Positions 42,530 through 50,610 of a stretch of DNA of 60,971 nucleotides are shown one piece after another (position 1 is the first letter of the stretch; the number at the start of each line of letters is the position of its first letter). The notes beneath the pieces were generated by a model. The model searched no databases and was not told the DNA's origin. It saw only the letters and a list, made by a program, of their open reading frames with translations. The DNA is from a virus. The position numbers were made by a program, and so were the translations under genes. The DNA lies in IMG/VR virus record IMGVR_UViG_3300025941_001121, positions 1-60,971 of that record. One strand, 5' to 3'.

Positions 42530-42887
42530 ACTCGGTCGCTAGAGCGCGGCCCTCCTCCTCGCTGGCGCCAGCCAGGTTGGCGCAGCCCCGGTAGATCCGG
42601 CTCATCGTCGGCGCTGGCCAGTCCTTGACGATCTCATGCCATTCGGACTTGCTGAGATCGGGGTCCGCGCAGTAGGTCGCGAGCAGGTCGGCGATGACCT
42701 CGGGGCTCGAGATCCCGTTGTCCTTGCGCTCGTCAGAGGCCCGTTCGAGGGCATGGGTGTGGTCGATGCTCGGCGTGCGCAGAAGCACGCCCGCATCCTT
42801 CTCTCCCAGCTCGGGAAGCGGCAGCTCTTCCTCGGCGAAGTTGAACTTCGCCTTGGCCTTGAGCTGCTCTTTGGTCAGTCGTTTCAC
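42516..42887 (-). CDS. Tail assembly chaperone (G part)
   Basis: 123 residues, acidic helical protein (FAEEELPLPELGEKDAGVLL, SSPEVIADLLATYCADPDLS). Lies between the major tail protein and the tape measure, the invariant place of tail chaperones, and has the overlapping T frame. The two products should coat and fold the tape measure before tail polymerisation. Confidence 0.8.
   Translation of the reverse strand: MKRLTKEQLKAKAKFNFAEEELPLPELGEKDAGVLLRTPSIDHTHALERASDERKDNGISSPEVIADLLATYCADPDLSKSEWHEIVKDWPAPTMSRIYRGCANLAGASEEEGRALATEFRGS
42527..42530 (-). promoter_or_regulatory. Putative +1 frameshift site TTT-C
   Basis: In the G frame the codons are GAG TTT CGC GGT TCC TGA. Slipping TTT to TTC by +1 moves the Phe-tRNA onto an equally good codon and joins the T frame (TTC GCG GTT CCT). 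A -1 shift here meets a TGA early, so +1 (or -2) is required. Confidence 0.6.
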
Positions 42888-43306
42888 GAGGTCAGTTCCT
42901 TACAGCCTTCGCCGCCGGCGGGTTTGAAGGTGCAGTCCGTGGTCTCGGCCGAACCGACCTGCCCGTCGAGCGGGGTGTATTCCGGCAGGATCGCTTCTTC
43001 GATTTCCCAGCCGGGGTTCGTTTTGGAGACCGTCCCGGAGGCGTGGAGGACTTTGATGGGGAAGGGCGTGTTCGAGCCCTGGAGCGGCGCCAGCGTCCGG
43101 TTGACGGAACCTTCCTCGTGGTCCTGGAAGAAGGTGACCTGGATCGAATCGTCGCTGATGCCGAGCAGGGTTTCTTTCGATTTCGCCCCCATCGCCGTCA
43201 CGTCCTGTTCATCGGCTTTTTTCGGGACGGTGACTTTCTGGACGTGGTCGCTGAGGTCGACGCCGTTGACGAAAACCTTGGCGTCACGGAGGATGCTCTT
43301 CGCCAT
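42884..43306 (-). CDS. Major tail protein
   Basis: 140 residues. AKVFVNGVDLSDHVQKVTVP, TAMGAKSKETLLGISDDSIQ and the beta-rich remainder match tube proteins of siphoviruses with lambda gpV-like fold (NG.DLSD start is typical). Precedes the chaperones. It should polymerise into the tail tube. Confidence 0.85.
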   Translation of the reverse strand: MAKSILRDAKVFVNGVDLSDHVQKVTVPKKADEQDVTAMGAKSKETLLGISDDSIQVTFFQDHEEGSVNRTLAPLQGSNTPFPIKVLHASGTVSKTNPGWEIEEAILPEYTPLDGQVGSAETTDCTFKPAGGEGCKELTS

Positions 43307-43503
43307 TACTGGCTCTCCTTGTCTTTCTTGTCACCGCTCGCCGGGGCGGGGGTGACGGGGGTAATGGCGCCGCTCTCTACGAGGCGGGCCTCCTGATTTG
43401 GGTCGGTGAAGTCGTTGGAGGTCAGCCGCTCTCCCTGGGCGCGCCCAAGGACCGCCTGCCGGCCCGTGACTTCGTAGGACTTCGCGGCCTTGGCTTGCGC
43501 CAT
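43306..43503 (-). CDS. Small protein before the major tail protein
   Basis: 65 residues: MAQAKAAKSYEVTGRQAVLG onward, with a Pro/Lys-rich C-terminus (TPAPASGDKKDKESQ). Small genes of this kind often lie between tail terminator and tube protein. No fold assigned. Confidence 0.6.
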   Translation of the reverse strand: MAQAKAAKSYEVTGRQAVLGRAQGERLTSNDFTDPNQEARLVESGAITPVTPAPASGDKKDKESQ

Positions 43504-43559
43504 CGGGCCTCCTTTCGTGCATGGAGCGCCCAGGTCGGGCGCCCGGATGAAGCGCCGCC

Positions 43560-43904
43560 CTAGGCGACGTAGTCGAGCTTGAACTCGGCGCCCAGGACGG
43601 GGCCGTCAGGGCTCGGGTAAATCCGGTAGCCGGAGTGGCCGATGACGTAGACCTCGGCGACAACGCCTCCTAGGCTCACGTTCGCCTCGAGGGTGGCCCG
43701 CACAGAATGCTCGCCGTCGGGCTCGAGCAAAATGTCGAGCAGCTCCTCGGCCTCGGGGGAAGGGGGGCCGACCGTGACCCCCACGATCAGGCGCTTGGCC
43801 GGGTCATTGTCGTAGTTGGCCTCGCCAAGCGCGACCTTGACGGCGCAGGGAAGCTCAGAGAGTTGGCTGGCGACTGCACGGCGGATCTCGGTCAAGGTGC
43901 TCAC
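43560..43904 (-). CDS. Tail terminator-like protein
   Basis: 114 residues: MSTLTEIRRAVASQLSELPC, AKRLIVGVTVGPPSPEAEEL, AEVYVIGHSGYRIYPSPDGP. The alpha helix then beta-sheet layout and gene position resemble tail terminators or minor tail-completion proteins. Assigned from order and shape. Confidence 0.5.
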   Translation of the reverse strand: MSTLTEIRRAVASQLSELPCAVKVALGEANYDNDPAKRLIVGVTVGPPSPEAEELLDILLEPDGEHSVRATLEANVSLGGVVAEVYVIGHSGYRIYPSPDGPVLGAEFKLDYVA

Positions 43905-44317
43905 GGTTCAACCACCACCCGGTAGAGGCTGCCCCGGTGATAGATGGTCTCGCCGGAATCGTCCTCGGAGTAGGGGGGCATCCCCGACTCGCGCAGGCAG
44001 AAGCGAAGAGACGGGCCGGTGATTTCGAGGTCGGCGTCGTTCAGGATCTCCGCGCACCTGGTGTTAATGTCCTCGGCCCCCTCGGCGTCGAGGCCGCGGC
44101 AGACGCCCTTCACGAGCCAGAGCATCTCTTCGAAGGCCGGGGGGCCTTGCATCGTCCACGAGGGGCGTTCAGGACTCTGCAGGCGGAAGATCGCGTAGGG
44201 GTACGCAGCGTCTGCGGGTGCCTTGTCGTGGTGGATTTCCCCGGGCTTGGAGAGCAGCGCGGCAAGGGCTTCGTCCTCTACCAGCGCTTCTCCGATCGCC
44301 TTGCGCACAGAATCCAT
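43901..44317 (-). CDS. Head-tail joining protein, DUF3168-like
   Basis: 138 residues. N-terminal helix (RKAIGEALVEDEALAALLSK), then YPYAIFRLQSPERPSWTMQG and GETIYHRGSLYRVVVEP fit the tail-completion/DUF3168 layout. The neighbours are gp10-like and tail genes. Moderate call. Confidence 0.55.
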   Translation of the reverse strand: MDSVRKAIGEALVEDEALAALLSKPGEIHHDKAPADAAYPYAIFRLQSPERPSWTMQGPPAFEEMLWLVKGVCRGLDAEGAEDINTRCAEILNDADLEITGPSLRFCLRESGMPPYSEDDSGETIYHRGSLYRVVVEP

Positions 44318-44709
44318 CAGCCGTAGATCCTTGAGACATCGACGAGGAAGGGGCTCCGGCTGGCCTCGGCGGCCGGGGTGAGATAGGGGCGGGCGCTCAT
44401 GCCGGCCCAGCCTGCGGAGTAGGTGATTCCGTCAGGCTTACCCTCGAACTCGCTCTCGGCGCCGCGCTGGCCGGTCCCGTACTCGACGAACACGCTGTAT
44501 TCGACGTTGGTCCCTACTTCGCCGGAGGTGCCCTCGACGTGGGACTCGATGCTGCCGACGAGGTTGCCCGTAACCACAGAGCCGTTGGCGATCAGGTTCC
44601 GCTTCGCGTCGGCCTCGATCGCCATGCAGGTTTTCGATACGGCCACCTCGGCCTTTACCTCGGCCTCGCCGATGATGGCAGGGATCCGGGAGTCCAGTAC
44701 AGCGGGCAT
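44317..44709 (-). CDS. HK97 gp10-like head-tail protein
   Basis: 130 residues. VVTGNLVGSIESHVEGTSGE, GTNVEYSVFVEYGTG and ARPYLTPAAEAS are the hallmark GxL..S...., Y....E.G....PF/YL..A motifs of the HK97-gp10 family involved in head-tail joining or tail completion. Confidence 0.82.
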   Translation of the reverse strand: MPAVLDSRIPAIIGEAEVKAEVAVSKTCMAIEADAKRNLIANGSVVTGNLVGSIESHVEGTSGEVGTNVEYSVFVEYGTGQRGAESEFEGKPDGITYSAGWAGMSARPYLTPAAEASRSPFLVDVSRIYG

Positions 44710-45086
44710 CAGGCCTTCTCCCTTGCCTCGACTTCGCGCAGGATCTCCAGCGAGCGGCGTCGAAGCGCCGTCACCTCGAAGCGCCCGCGCCCTTCGACCT
44801 CGATCTCATTGCTCTCGTCGACCTCGGTGCCCGCGGGCAGGGTGATGACGTGAGTGGTGCGGGCGTCGACCCGGTCTCCGGCGGGTTTCGGCATTGCCCG
44901 GGCGCCCGTGTACTCGCCGCCTTTCAGGGGCGCGAGGCCACATGGGATCGGCCCGCTTTTGGTCTCGGAGACCGTCCGACCACCGGCGCCGTTCGAGGCC
45001 GAGGTGCGGCCGATGATGTAGCAGGTGTCTGGGAGAACGCCTGCCGCCTGCGTCGCCGCGAGCGCCGGGGAGATGCCGAGCGTCAC
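44709..45086 (-). CDS. Head closure protein-like
   Basis: 125 residues: LPDTCYIIGRTSASNGAGGR, TVSETKSGPIPCGLAPL, THVITLPAGTEVDESNEIEV, then a GRGRFEVTALRRRS turn. This beta-barrel pattern is common to stopper/head-closure proteins (SPP1 gp16-like). Gene order supports it. Confidence 0.7.
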   Translation of the reverse strand: MTLGISPALAATQAAGVLPDTCYIIGRTSASNGAGGRTVSETKSGPIPCGLAPLKGGEYTGARAMPKPAGDRVDARTTHVITLPAGTEVDESNEIEVEGRGRFEVTALRRRSLEILREVEAREKA

Positions 45087-45496
45087 GGCCTACCTGCGAC
45101 CGGATTGTCGAACTGCCCGCGCCGGAAGTTCCCCGATTCGAGATCTTCGTCTTCGGCGAAGCCTTCCTTGCGTGTGCGGCTCATTCCGCCCGAGTAAGGC
45201 GCGTGGGAGCCGTTGGCAAGCGAGCGCAGCTCCTTCGCGCGCACCGCGAGGGTCTTCGCCTGCTGGGAGTAGGTGAGCTTGACGTCGCCGGTGGCAACAT
45301 CGGCCTGCTGGGCGTAGCGGCGGGCGACGATCTCGCAGCAGCGGGCGGCAGCCCCGACGGTGCCGCCCTCCTCGGCGAGGGCGTAGGCGATCTCGTCGTC
45401 TGAGACGAGCTGCGCTGCTTCGTCGGTGTCGGGGATCTCGAAGCGGACGGCGTCCTTGTCGCTGGCAGCGGGGTTGCCCGAATAGCTCCAAGCCAT
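45083..45496 (-). CDS. Head-tail connector (gp6/gp15-like)
   Basis: 137 residues from ATG 45496; longer extensions are shadows. Helical N-terminus with FEIPDTDEAAQLVSDDEIAY, AARCCEIVARRYAQQADVAT and KLTYSQQAKTLAVRAKELRS follows the phage adaptor family that binds the portal ring. Confidence 0.75.
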   Translation of the reverse strand: MAWSYSGNPAASDKDAVRFEIPDTDEAAQLVSDDEIAYALAEEGGTVGAAARCCEIVARRYAQQADVATGDVKLTYSQQAKTLAVRAKELRSLANGSHAPYSGGMSRTRKEGFAEDEDLESGNFRRGQFDNPVAGRP

Positions 45497-45497
45497 C

Positions 45498-46544
45498 TCA
45501 ACCCCTCCCCAGCATCCCCGGGGCGATCGAGGCCGGACGGTATGAGGAGTCGACCAAGCGCAATTTCGACCAGTCGATTTCGGCGAGAAACAGCGATGGT
45601 TCCGTGCGCAGCGCAGCGCCGGCTCCACCGACTTTGTTTTCTGGCCCCTTCCAGCCGTCCTTGCCGTAGGTTTCGCTGCCTTCGCGGGTGGATTCACACT
45701 GGCACTTGAAGGCCCCGTTGCCGCCCTTTTCGGTCGCATACATGCCGTAGTCCCGGATCGCGACGGCGATCGCCTTGGCAACCGGGTCTTCAATCGAGGT
45801 AAAGGTCATCGAGGACGGGAAGGTGAAGCAGCTTCCGAGCTGAAGCGCTGCGGGGTCAGAGGTCGTGTCGGTGCTGTCGTGCTTGTGGGCGGGCCAGCGG
45901 TGGGAATTGCGCTCGTAGCCTTCGGTGACCTGGAAGCGAAGGGCGTGAGGGATGTAGCCGGCGCGCGCCTCGTCGGCCGTTATCAGCAGAGCGCCCAGGA
46001 AGTTGCCCGAGGCAGAGCCTCCCCATGCTTTCGATTCGGTGACCCCCGCCCGTGAGCTCGTGTCGAAGTAGCCCGGGTTGGTCGAAACGTTTTCGCAGAA
46101 GCCCGCTTCCTTGCAGTGCCAACCCCGCTGTTCTTTGAATTCAGCCGAGAGGTTGGGTAGCCCCGTATTCGGCCCGTCCTCGGGAAGGTGGCGCATCTTC
46201 CAGAAGTCCCAGTACCTGTTCGTGGAGGGCTGCCAGATCGCTACGTGGTGATCGCCGTCCGTGCCGCCGGCGGCGAGCCACGGACCTGGAGCTTTGAAGG
46301 CGGGGGGAATAGGGACCGCTTCCAGCATCGCGACCTTCGCGGCTTCCGGTTCTTCCTTGTCGAAGAAGACTTTCTGCGTAGGGACGTTCGGCCCCACGAT
46401 GTAGAGCCGACAGCTCCAGTTCTGGTAGTTCAGAGAGGTGGGTTTCGAGTGCGCGGCCAGCGTTGCTACCACGGCATCGGAGGTGGGGTCGATCGGGACG
46501 TCGGCCGGAAGCGGCTGGTTGATGAACGAGTTCGGCGCGAACAT
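45498..46544 (-). CDS. Virion surface protein related to host secreted proteins
   Basis: 348 residues. Segments HHVAIWQPSTNRYWDFWKMR and GALLITADEARAGYIPHALR, with HRWPAHKHDSTDTTSDP and VAKAIAVAIRDYGMYATEKG, match from memory an uncharacterised secreted actinobacterial family (GLI..dEi.aG.I.HAl...WPA....). No signal peptide is present, as expected for a virion component. Located with the capsid decoration genes, so it may decorate the head or connector and bind a surface glycan. Function unknown. Confidence 0.6.
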   Translation of the reverse strand: MFAPNSFINQPLPADVPIDPTSDAVVATLAAHSKPTSLNYQNWSCRLYIVGPNVPTQKVFFDKEEPEAAKVAMLEAVPIPPAFKAPGPWLAAGGTDGDHHVAIWQPSTNRYWDFWKMRHLPEDGPNTGLPNLSAEFKEQRGWHCKEAGFCENVSTNPGYFDTSSRAGVTESKAWGGSASGNFLGALLITADEARAGYIPHALRFQVTEGYERNSHRWPAHKHDSTDTTSDPAALQLGSCFTFPSSMTFTSIEDPVAKAIAVAIRDYGMYATEKGGNGAFKCQCESTREGSETYGKDGWKGPENKVGGAGAALRTEPSLFLAEIDWSKLRLVDSSYRPASIAPGMLGRG

Positions 46545-47462
46545 CTATTCGGTGGAGTGGACCTGGAGGATCGCCGAGGGGAAGGTGAAGCTGGCCGCTG
46601 GCGCGCCGCTCAGCGTGTATCCCGGCACGTAGATGCCGTCCGCCGGAAGGTCGAAGTCCGCTGAGACAAACCGCGCTTCGGATTCTTTGGCTGGGGTCGT
46701 GATGTCCGCCCCGGAGCCGGTCACGGCGGCACCCAAGGTGCTGGTGGCCGATCCGGAGAGTTTGTAGAGGCTGACCGTCGCGGTTACCCCGGGAGCGACT
46801 GAGCCCGTTTTCCAGACGCCGAGAATCCGCAACTTGGTTTTCAGTTCCCCGATCGCCAGGTCTTCGGCCTTCAGTGGGTAGAAAGGAAATGCGTTGGTCG
46901 TGCCAGGCGTGAACGTGGTGGTGTCCTGGCTGCCTGGGATCAGGAAATATTTGGTGCCTGCGCTCGCGGCAGACGTCGCTCCCTTGCCACTAGTCGTCAA
47001 GAGGTTCCTGTAGCGACCGGCGAGGATCATCAGGGCATCGGCTACTGCCTTGCGGGAGGCGGTTTCCGAGTTTCCGGCCGCTGAGGTGAAAGGCGATGCC
47101 GTAGTCAGCGAACGCAGGGACGGCGTTCCTGCCACGCCATCAATGATCGCCGCCGCGATCTTCGCCAACGTCACTGACCCGTCCGCGGGGATGCCGGTCG
47201 TTTCAAAGAAAATCGGGGCGCTCGGTTTCTGCCCCACGTAGATGCCGATGACCTGAGTCCCTGCTTCATTTAGCCGGACATAGAACCGGCCGAGAGGCAG
47301 CGATGACCCCTGGGCGGCTTTGCCGACTTCCGCCACTCCAGCGGCGACGAGGGCGGCAAGGCTCACGTCGTCCGCCTTCAGCACCTTCCCAGCTTCACCA
47401 GCATTGCCGGCGATGGCCCCCTCGAGTACAGAAACGGAGTCAGGATTCGAGACCGAGCCCAT
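46545..47462 (-). CDS. Head fibre-like protein
   Basis: 305 residues. N-terminal ~60 residues (VSVLEGAIAGNAGEAGKVLK) resemble phage head-fibre anchors; a middle region with GSVTLAKIAAAIIDG and a C-terminal beta-sandwich (TATVSLYKLSGSATSTLGAA, DFDLPADGIYVPGYTLSG). Probably a trimeric fibre or decoration. It is translated one base before the next gene. Codons are slightly more A/T-rich than neighbours. Confidence 0.55.
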   Translation of the reverse strand: MGSVSNPDSVSVLEGAIAGNAGEAGKVLKADDVSLAALVAAGVAEVGKAAQGSSLPLGRFYVRLNEAGTQVIGIYVGQKPSAPIFFETTGIPADGSVTLAKIAAAIIDGVAGTPSLRSLTTASPFTSAAGNSETASRKAVADALMILAGRYRNLLTTSGKGATSAASAGTKYFLIPGSQDTTTFTPGTTNAFPFYPLKAEDLAIGELKTKLRILGVWKTGSVAPGVTATVSLYKLSGSATSTLGAAVTGSGADITTPAKESEARFVSADFDLPADGIYVPGYTLSGAPAASFTFPSAILQVHSTE

Positions 47463-47463
47463 C

Positions 47464-47757
47464 TCAGATCTCCGAAAACGTGACGAGGTTGGAGGCGCCC
47501 TCCGCGATTGCGGTGATCTCTCCCGTGTAGTTGTCGATCACCGCATTGCCCCCTTCGGGGTTCAGCATGATGCCTTCTTCTTTCGCTGCGGTCGGACCGA
47601 GGGCGAGCCACACGCGGCTCGCTCCCCGGTTCGTGATGTAGGCGGCAATGCGCTTGCGGTTGGGGGCGAGGAGCTCGGCCGAGGAGGTGCCGACGCTCGC
47701 TTTGCCCTTCGGCTGGGCGGCGGTGTCGCTGGTCGATGAGCGGGTCCACTGGGGCAT
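47464..47757 (-). CDS. Small virion-associated beta protein
   Basis: 97 residues: NRKRIAAYITNRGASRVWLA, LNPEGGNAVIDNYTGEITAI. This pattern is seen in small phage head proteins that fold as beta-sandwich plugs (R...I.N.....V.L..G......G..L.P). Role by position. Confidence 0.6.
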   Translation of the reverse strand: MPQWTRSSTSDTAAQPKGKASVGTSSAELLAPNRKRIAAYITNRGASRVWLALGPTAAKEEGIMLNPEGGNAVIDNYTGEITAIAEGASNLVTFSEI

Positions 47758-47772
47758 TGCCTACCGCCTTCC

Positions 47773-48321
47773 TTACTTGCCTTTGCCCGAGGCTTTGGCC
47801 TTGGGTTTCGCGGCTGCCCTGGATTTGGAGGACTTGCCTTTGCCCGAGGCTTTGGCCTTGGGTTTCGCCTCCTCGCTGATGACAACCAGCTCCCCCTGAT
47901 GGGTGACGATCGCCGAGACCGGCTCGGCCTCGGTTCCCTCCGGCAGGATCTCCTTCTCAGCCACCTCGGCACGCTGCTGATCGCTAAGCGCGAGCGGCTC
48001 GCCGGTGGTGGCGTCGAGCGGCCACCCTGCGGTGATGCCAGGGGTGACCTCGTCGGGGACCTCGACCGGGGCAGGCGGCTCGGTACCGCCACCCTCCAAC
48101 TCGCCGATCCGTTCATGGGCGGCGTCGAGCTTCTCCTTCAGCTCCTTGGCGTGCTTCGCCAAATCGTCGTCGGAGAGGTTCTCCAGGTCGCTGGTCTCTG
48201 CGATCAGCCCGTGGGCAATGAGGGACGCGTAACTGCGCCCCTCTTCACCCTCCGGTACCGGCTCGCCCGGCATGATCGTGTCCTCCCCCCAACGGAGGCG
48301 CTTGAGGGCTACGAAGCCCAT
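47773..48321 (-). CDS. Head-region protein with duplicated Lys-rich tail
   Basis: 182 residues. N-terminus VALKRLRWGEDTIMPGEPVP, a coiled coil (DDLAKHAKELKEKLDAAHER) and a strongly basic tail in which AKPKAKASGKGK appears twice. The basic tail could bind packaged DNA. It lies just after the capsid gene. No domain family is certain. Confidence 0.55.
   Translation of the reverse strand: MGFVALKRLRWGEDTIMPGEPVPEGEEGRSYASLIAHGLIAETSDLENLSDDDLAKHAKELKEKLDAAHERIGELEGGGTEPPAPVEVPDEVTPGITAGWPLDATTGEPLALSDQQRAEVAEKEILPEGTEAEPVSAIVTHQGELVVISEEAKPKAKASGKGKSSKSRAAAKPKAKASGKGK
47775..47868 (-). repeat. 37-bp direct repeat encoding the Lys-rich tail
   Basis: Two perfect 37-base copies at 47775-47811 and 47832-47868, period 57 bases, give the duplicated AKPKAKASGKGK. 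The lack of silent differences indicates a recent duplication. Confidence 0.85.
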
Positions 48322-49328
48322 CAGGACACCACGTTGTGGAAGAAGACGCCCAGCTCCGGAGCCACGACCTTCATGTCGTAGGCGCAGCGGACCTGGAACA
48401 CGTCGGAATGCGCTAGGTCCTCGCGGCCACGCTGGATGACGCCGCCGAACGCGTTAGTCGCGCCCGGGATCAGGCCCGTCCAGGCGAAGATGTAACCGCC
48501 CGAGGGCTGGTCAATCGCCGGGTTCGGCGCCGAGTAGACGAGCAGGGCGTCCTTGCGGCCGACGATGAAGTCGATCGCGTCAGCGGCGCCCTCCTGCGCG
48601 GTGTTCTTGATCGAACCGGGGATGACTACCCGTTCGACGCCGAACAGCTCGGCGAGGATCTCGGCGGTGACGATCCCCCGCTGGGTGTACTTGATCCGGT
48701 CCTTGACTTCCGGGTGGTTCTTGACCACGCGGAAGACGTCGCGTCCCAGCACCAGGGTGTTGGGGTCCATGCCCGTCGCCCCGCCGAGGCCGTCCCGCTC
48801 CTCGTCGAGGAATTCGACCGGTTCGGTGCCCGACTGGTCGAACTGGAGGAACTGGCCCGCACCGGGCGAGGAGCTTGCCCCGGTCAGGTCGGTGCCCCAG
48901 ACTCCCGTGCGGAAGTAGGCCGAGGCCCAGTCGGAGTCGCGGTGGACCATCATCTGTTCGGTCAGCAGCCGCATCCCGGCCCGGTCGGGGTCGAGCGGCT
49001 GGTCGGCGTTGGCCCGCAGGCGATCGTCGAGTTTGTACTCCAGGCCTTCCTCCTCGGCGAGGTAGGTGCCCTGTTCGACGTCGAAGTTGGCCTGGTTGGG
49101 CCGGCCGCCGAGAGGCCGCGGGGCTACCTCGTCGCGCCAGAAGTGGCCCTTCGGGTAGATCGAGTATTTGTCGGACTGTTTCGACACCGGCACGATCGGG
49201 AAGACCTTGTCGGCGACGAATTTCGAGGAGTCCTGGACGAACGCGACCGAGAGGTTCGTCAGGTACTGGTCGATGTGCAGATCGGAGGGCGTAGCGTCCT
49301 TCCGGATCTCAGTAACGGCTCCAGCCAT
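48321..49328 (-). CDS. Major capsid protein
   Basis: 335 residues. LHIDQYLTNLSVAFVQDSSK, FVADKVFPIVPVSKQSDKYS, DWASAYFRTGVWGTDLTGAS, and DPNTLVLGRDVFRVVKNHPE then ILAELFGVERVVIPG match the phage major capsid (E/HK97-fold, P22-like subgroup) of actinophages and related phages. Downstream of scaffold and cement genes as expected. Confidence 0.88.
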   Translation of the reverse strand: MAGAVTEIRKDATPSDLHIDQYLTNLSVAFVQDSSKFVADKVFPIVPVSKQSDKYSIYPKGHFWRDEVAPRPLGGRPNQANFDVEQGTYLAEEEGLEYKLDDRLRANADQPLDPDRAGMRLLTEQMMVHRDSDWASAYFRTGVWGTDLTGASSSPGAGQFLQFDQSGTEPVEFLDEERDGLGGATGMDPNTLVLGRDVFRVVKNHPEVKDRIKYTQRGIVTAEILAELFGVERVVIPGSIKNTAQEGAADAIDFIVGRKDALLVYSAPNPAIDQPSGGYIFAWTGLIPGATNAFGGVIQRGREDLAHSDVFQVRCAYDMKVVAPELGVFFHNVVS

Positions 49329-49358
49329 GGTGATTCTCCTTCTGTAGCTGGGCCGCTC

Positions 49359-49760
49359 TTAGGCGCGGCCAGCGGTCGGGGTGGCCCGGAAGGCGGCAAG
49401 CTCTCCGGAGGCGGCTTTGGCGACGGCGTAGCCGATGACGCGGGTGCCCTGGGTTTTGACTTTTTCGGCTTCGAGGACCGTCGCCGTCGCCGGGACGACG
49501 TGGCCGCTCGCGTCCGAGGACAGGAGCTGGTTCGGTTTCACCGTGGCGCCTGCGACGCACTTGACGCGGCCGGCAACCGCGTAGGTGCCCTGTTGGCCCT
49601 GTTTCGGCTTGTTCTGGAGGACGAAGCCGACCTCGCCGGCTCCGGCTTTCACCAGTTCGCCCGCTTCGTTCAGCTTCACGAGCGTGAACTGGCGGCCGGA
49701 GAGGTCTTCGGCCGCGGGCGCGGTTTCGAGGTCGAACTCGTCGAGCTTTTGAGTTGCCAT
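49359..49760 (-). CDS. DUF2190-like capsid cement protein
   Basis: 133 residues. LSGRQFTLVKLNEAGELVKA, VGFVLQNKPKQGQQGTYAVA, GRVKCVAGATVKPNQLLSS and GTRVIGYAVAKAASGELAAF are the repeating strands of the DUF2190 decoration family. It should bind the outer capsid surface in many copies. Confidence 0.82.
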   Translation of the reverse strand: MATQKLDEFDLETAPAAEDLSGRQFTLVKLNEAGELVKAGAGEVGFVLQNKPKQGQQGTYAVAGRVKCVAGATVKPNQLLSSDASGHVVPATATVLEAEKVKTQGTRVIGYAVAKAASGELAAFRATPTAGRA

Positions 49761-49791
49761 GAGATGTTCTCCTTCTGCCTAGTCGGCGGCT

Positions 49792-50610
49792 TTAGCCGCG
49801 GACCTCGGCGAGGTAGCGCTGCTGCAGGTCGGGGTCGTCCTCGAAGGCCTTCTCAAGCGCCTGCTCCTGCGAGAGCTTGGGGTCGGACTTGCGGATCTCC
49901 TCTGCCTTCTTGGCGGCCTCGTCGTAGGCGCCGCTGGGGGTGACGGAGCCGTTGGCGCCGGCCTCCTTGAGCAGCTCGCTCTTGGCGACCTGCTCGTCGG
50001 CGGCTTTGAGGACGCGTTCCAGCTCCTCGAAGTCGGCCTTGTCAAGCTTCTCGCTGGCCGCCTTCAGGATCGGGCCGAGCTTCGCGGGCTCGACCGTGAG
50101 GGCCTTGAAGTCCTCGGCCTTGGCGATGAACTCCTTGTTCAGGCGCTCGTCGCGCTCTTCCTTGGCGAGTTCGTGTCCTTCGGCGGCCTTCTCCTCCGCC
50201 TTCTGAGCCCGTTCTTCGGCCTTCTGAAGGGCGGCCTTGGCGGCGGGAGAGAGATCCGCCTTCTCCAGCTCTGCCTTTTCGGCGGCCTTGGTGAGGGCGT
50301 CCTCGACCTCCTTGACGACCGACTCCTTGACGTCGGCGCCCTTCAGCGCAGTGACGAGCTCGTCGGCGGACTTGGCGGTCAGGGTCGGCGCTTCGGCCTC
50401 CGGTAGCTCGAGGCCCGCGGCCTTGACGACCTCGGCGACTGCCTCGGGGGTGAGGTCGCTCTTGTGGGCGGCCAGCAGACGGGCAGCACCCGAGAGAGCG
50501 AGGGCGGCGGCGGCGGAGTGCTCGGCCTTCTCGACGAGCTTGCCGAGAGCGTCTTCGTTCTCGACGGGATCGCCGAGCTGGTCGAGCAGCTCCTTGGTGA
50601 GTTTCGACAT
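49792..50610 (-). CDS. Scaffold protein, internal-start short form
   Basis: In-frame ATG 50610 (MSKLTKELLDQLGDP) is preceded by CCAAGGAGGACACCCC, as good a ribosome site as that of the long form. It would give a 272-residue scaffold lacking the 45-residue leader, like the nested Nu3 of lambda. Inferred from sequence only. Confidence 0.6.
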   Translation of the reverse strand: MSKLTKELLDQLGDPVENEDALGKLVEKAEHSAAAALALSGAARLLAAHKSDLTPEAVAEVVKAAGLELPEAEAPTLTAKSADELVTALKGADVKESVVKEVEDALTKAAEKAELEKADLSPAAKAALQKAEERAQKAEEKAAEGHELAKEERDERLNKEFIAKAEDFKALTVEPAKLGPILKAASEKLDKADFEELERVLKAADEQVAKSELLKEAGANGSVTPSGAYDEAAKKAEEIRKSDPKLSQEQALEKAFEDDPDLQQRYLAEVRG

